6,872 nt of DNA, taken from positions 1 through 6,872 of the forward strand of contig CAMLER010000274.1 of NCBI GenBank assembly GCA_946478915.1, in the 5' to 3' direction. Below the pieces are notes generated by a model. That model had not been told where the DNA came from, made no database searches, and worked only from the letters and a program-made list of their open reading frames with translations. The DNA comes from an uncultured Chryseolinea sp. Its GTDB lineage: Bacteria; Bacteroidota; Bacteroidia; Cytophagales; Cyclobacteriaceae. A program made the position numbers and the translations under genes. Shown in pieces: positions 6,477 through 6,872 of the stretch (positions are counted from its first letter, which is position 1; the number at the start of each line of letters is the position of its first letter).

Positions 6477-6872
6477 ACTTTCGTTCGTAAATTAAGCCAG
6501 ACCCAATACACTTTCAAAATGGAAAATGTTCGAACCGTTAGAATAGCAATATTGACAGACAGCCATGCCGTTAGAATTATGAAAAAATAATTTGAGTGCG
6601 AGAAGCCTGGTATGAGCAATATCAATAGCATAAGAGGCGTGACATAGTCTGGCGATTTCTCAATACCATCAATTAAATGCCCGTGCATAATTCTGCCAAT
6701 GTATAAGCTTGCATATAGAGTAACCAACACGAACATTTGAAAGCTTGAAAAGAATGAGACAGCAAGTACCGCCACAATCGTTAAAAGGATCGTAAACGCA
6801 ATGAATCCGAACTTTATCTCGGGAGTGCGTTTCCATGTCTTGTAAAATGTAACAATAGCGCCCAGTGCAGAG
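6473..6872 (-). CDS. Polytopic membrane protein, C-terminal part (5' end outside window)
   Basis: The frame is open through the right edge, showing 132 C-terminal residues. A GTG exists at 6775, but the sequence upstream of it stays open and protein-like (TFYKTWKRTPEIKFGFI...), so the gene starts beyond the window. About four hydrophobic helices are visible in the fragment (residues about 21-40, 44-60, 77-90 and 94-113), with a polar loop RIMHGHLIDGIEKSPDY between the second and third. The TGA stop overlaps the PhnW start by four bases, marking a tight operon. Its family cannot be proven from this fragment. A CDP-alcohol phosphatidyltransferase is one candidate: those enzymes have a helical C-terminus and occur with phosphonate genes, attaching the head group to lipid. 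The catalytic DGxxAR...GxxxDxxxD motif would lie in the unseen N-terminal part. No recognisable catalytic motif is present in what is visible. Confidence 0.75.
   Translation of the reverse strand, partial: SALGAIVTFYKTWKRTPEIKFGFIAFTILLTIVAVLAVSFFSSFQMFVLVTLYASLYIGRIMHGHLIDGIEKSPDYVTPLMLLILLIPGFSHSNYFFIILTAWLSVNIAILTVRTFSILKVYWVWLNLRTKV

Noticed and set aside
6312..6590. Plus-strand open frame across the phnW start
   Set aside because: It is antisense to the phnW N-terminus and its upstream partner, with no domain or start evidence.

Overview
The window looks like ordinary chromosomal DNA from a Bacteroidota bacterium, possibly of the Cytophagales type. The inference rests on moderate GC, start codons mostly without a Shine-Dalgarno at normal spacing, signal peptides ending in ...FGQ/...FAQ, and the family set: PiT transporter, PdeM-type phosphoesterase, CapA-like protein, EamA permease, a small beta-barrel and a PhnW-type aminotransferase. 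There is no rRNA, tRNA, CRISPR array, insertion sequence or prophage gene.

Layout. On the minus strand, 106-1518 encodes a full-length PiT-family phosphate transporter with an unusually long hydrophilic loop between its two halves. A divergent intergenic region of about 276 bp (1519-1794) with two AT-rich dyads separates it from a plus-strand pair. The first gene of that pair is a PdeM-like metallophosphoesterase (1795-2442). Three bases later comes a CapA-family protein whose signal peptide (start at 2446) and catalytic domain (open from 2465, first ATG at 2531) lie in different frames, so the gene carries an apparent frameshift near 2508-2516. The CapA gene converges on and overlaps by 23 bp a minus-strand EamA/DMT permease (3549-4460).

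After a 191-bp gap, a minus-strand transcription unit runs in from the right edge. It consists of a truncated polytopic membrane protein (6473-6872), then a PhnW-like 2-aminoethylphosphonate aminotransferase (5373-6476, 4-bp ATGA overlap), then a secreted beta-barrel-like protein (4652-5362, 10-bp gap). The tight coupling of the aminotransferase to a membrane protein suggests a phosphonate, perhaps phosphonolipid, pathway whose first genes lie beyond the window. That is inference: the diagnostic genes (phosphoenolpyruvate mutase, phosphonopyruvate decarboxylase) are not in view.

I see no clearly new system. The points most worth a second look are the broken 5' end of the CapA gene, the possible phosphonate operon at the right edge, the PdeM gene sitting away from its usual DNA-repair partners, and a duplicated anti-SD-complementary motif downstream of the phosphate transporter.
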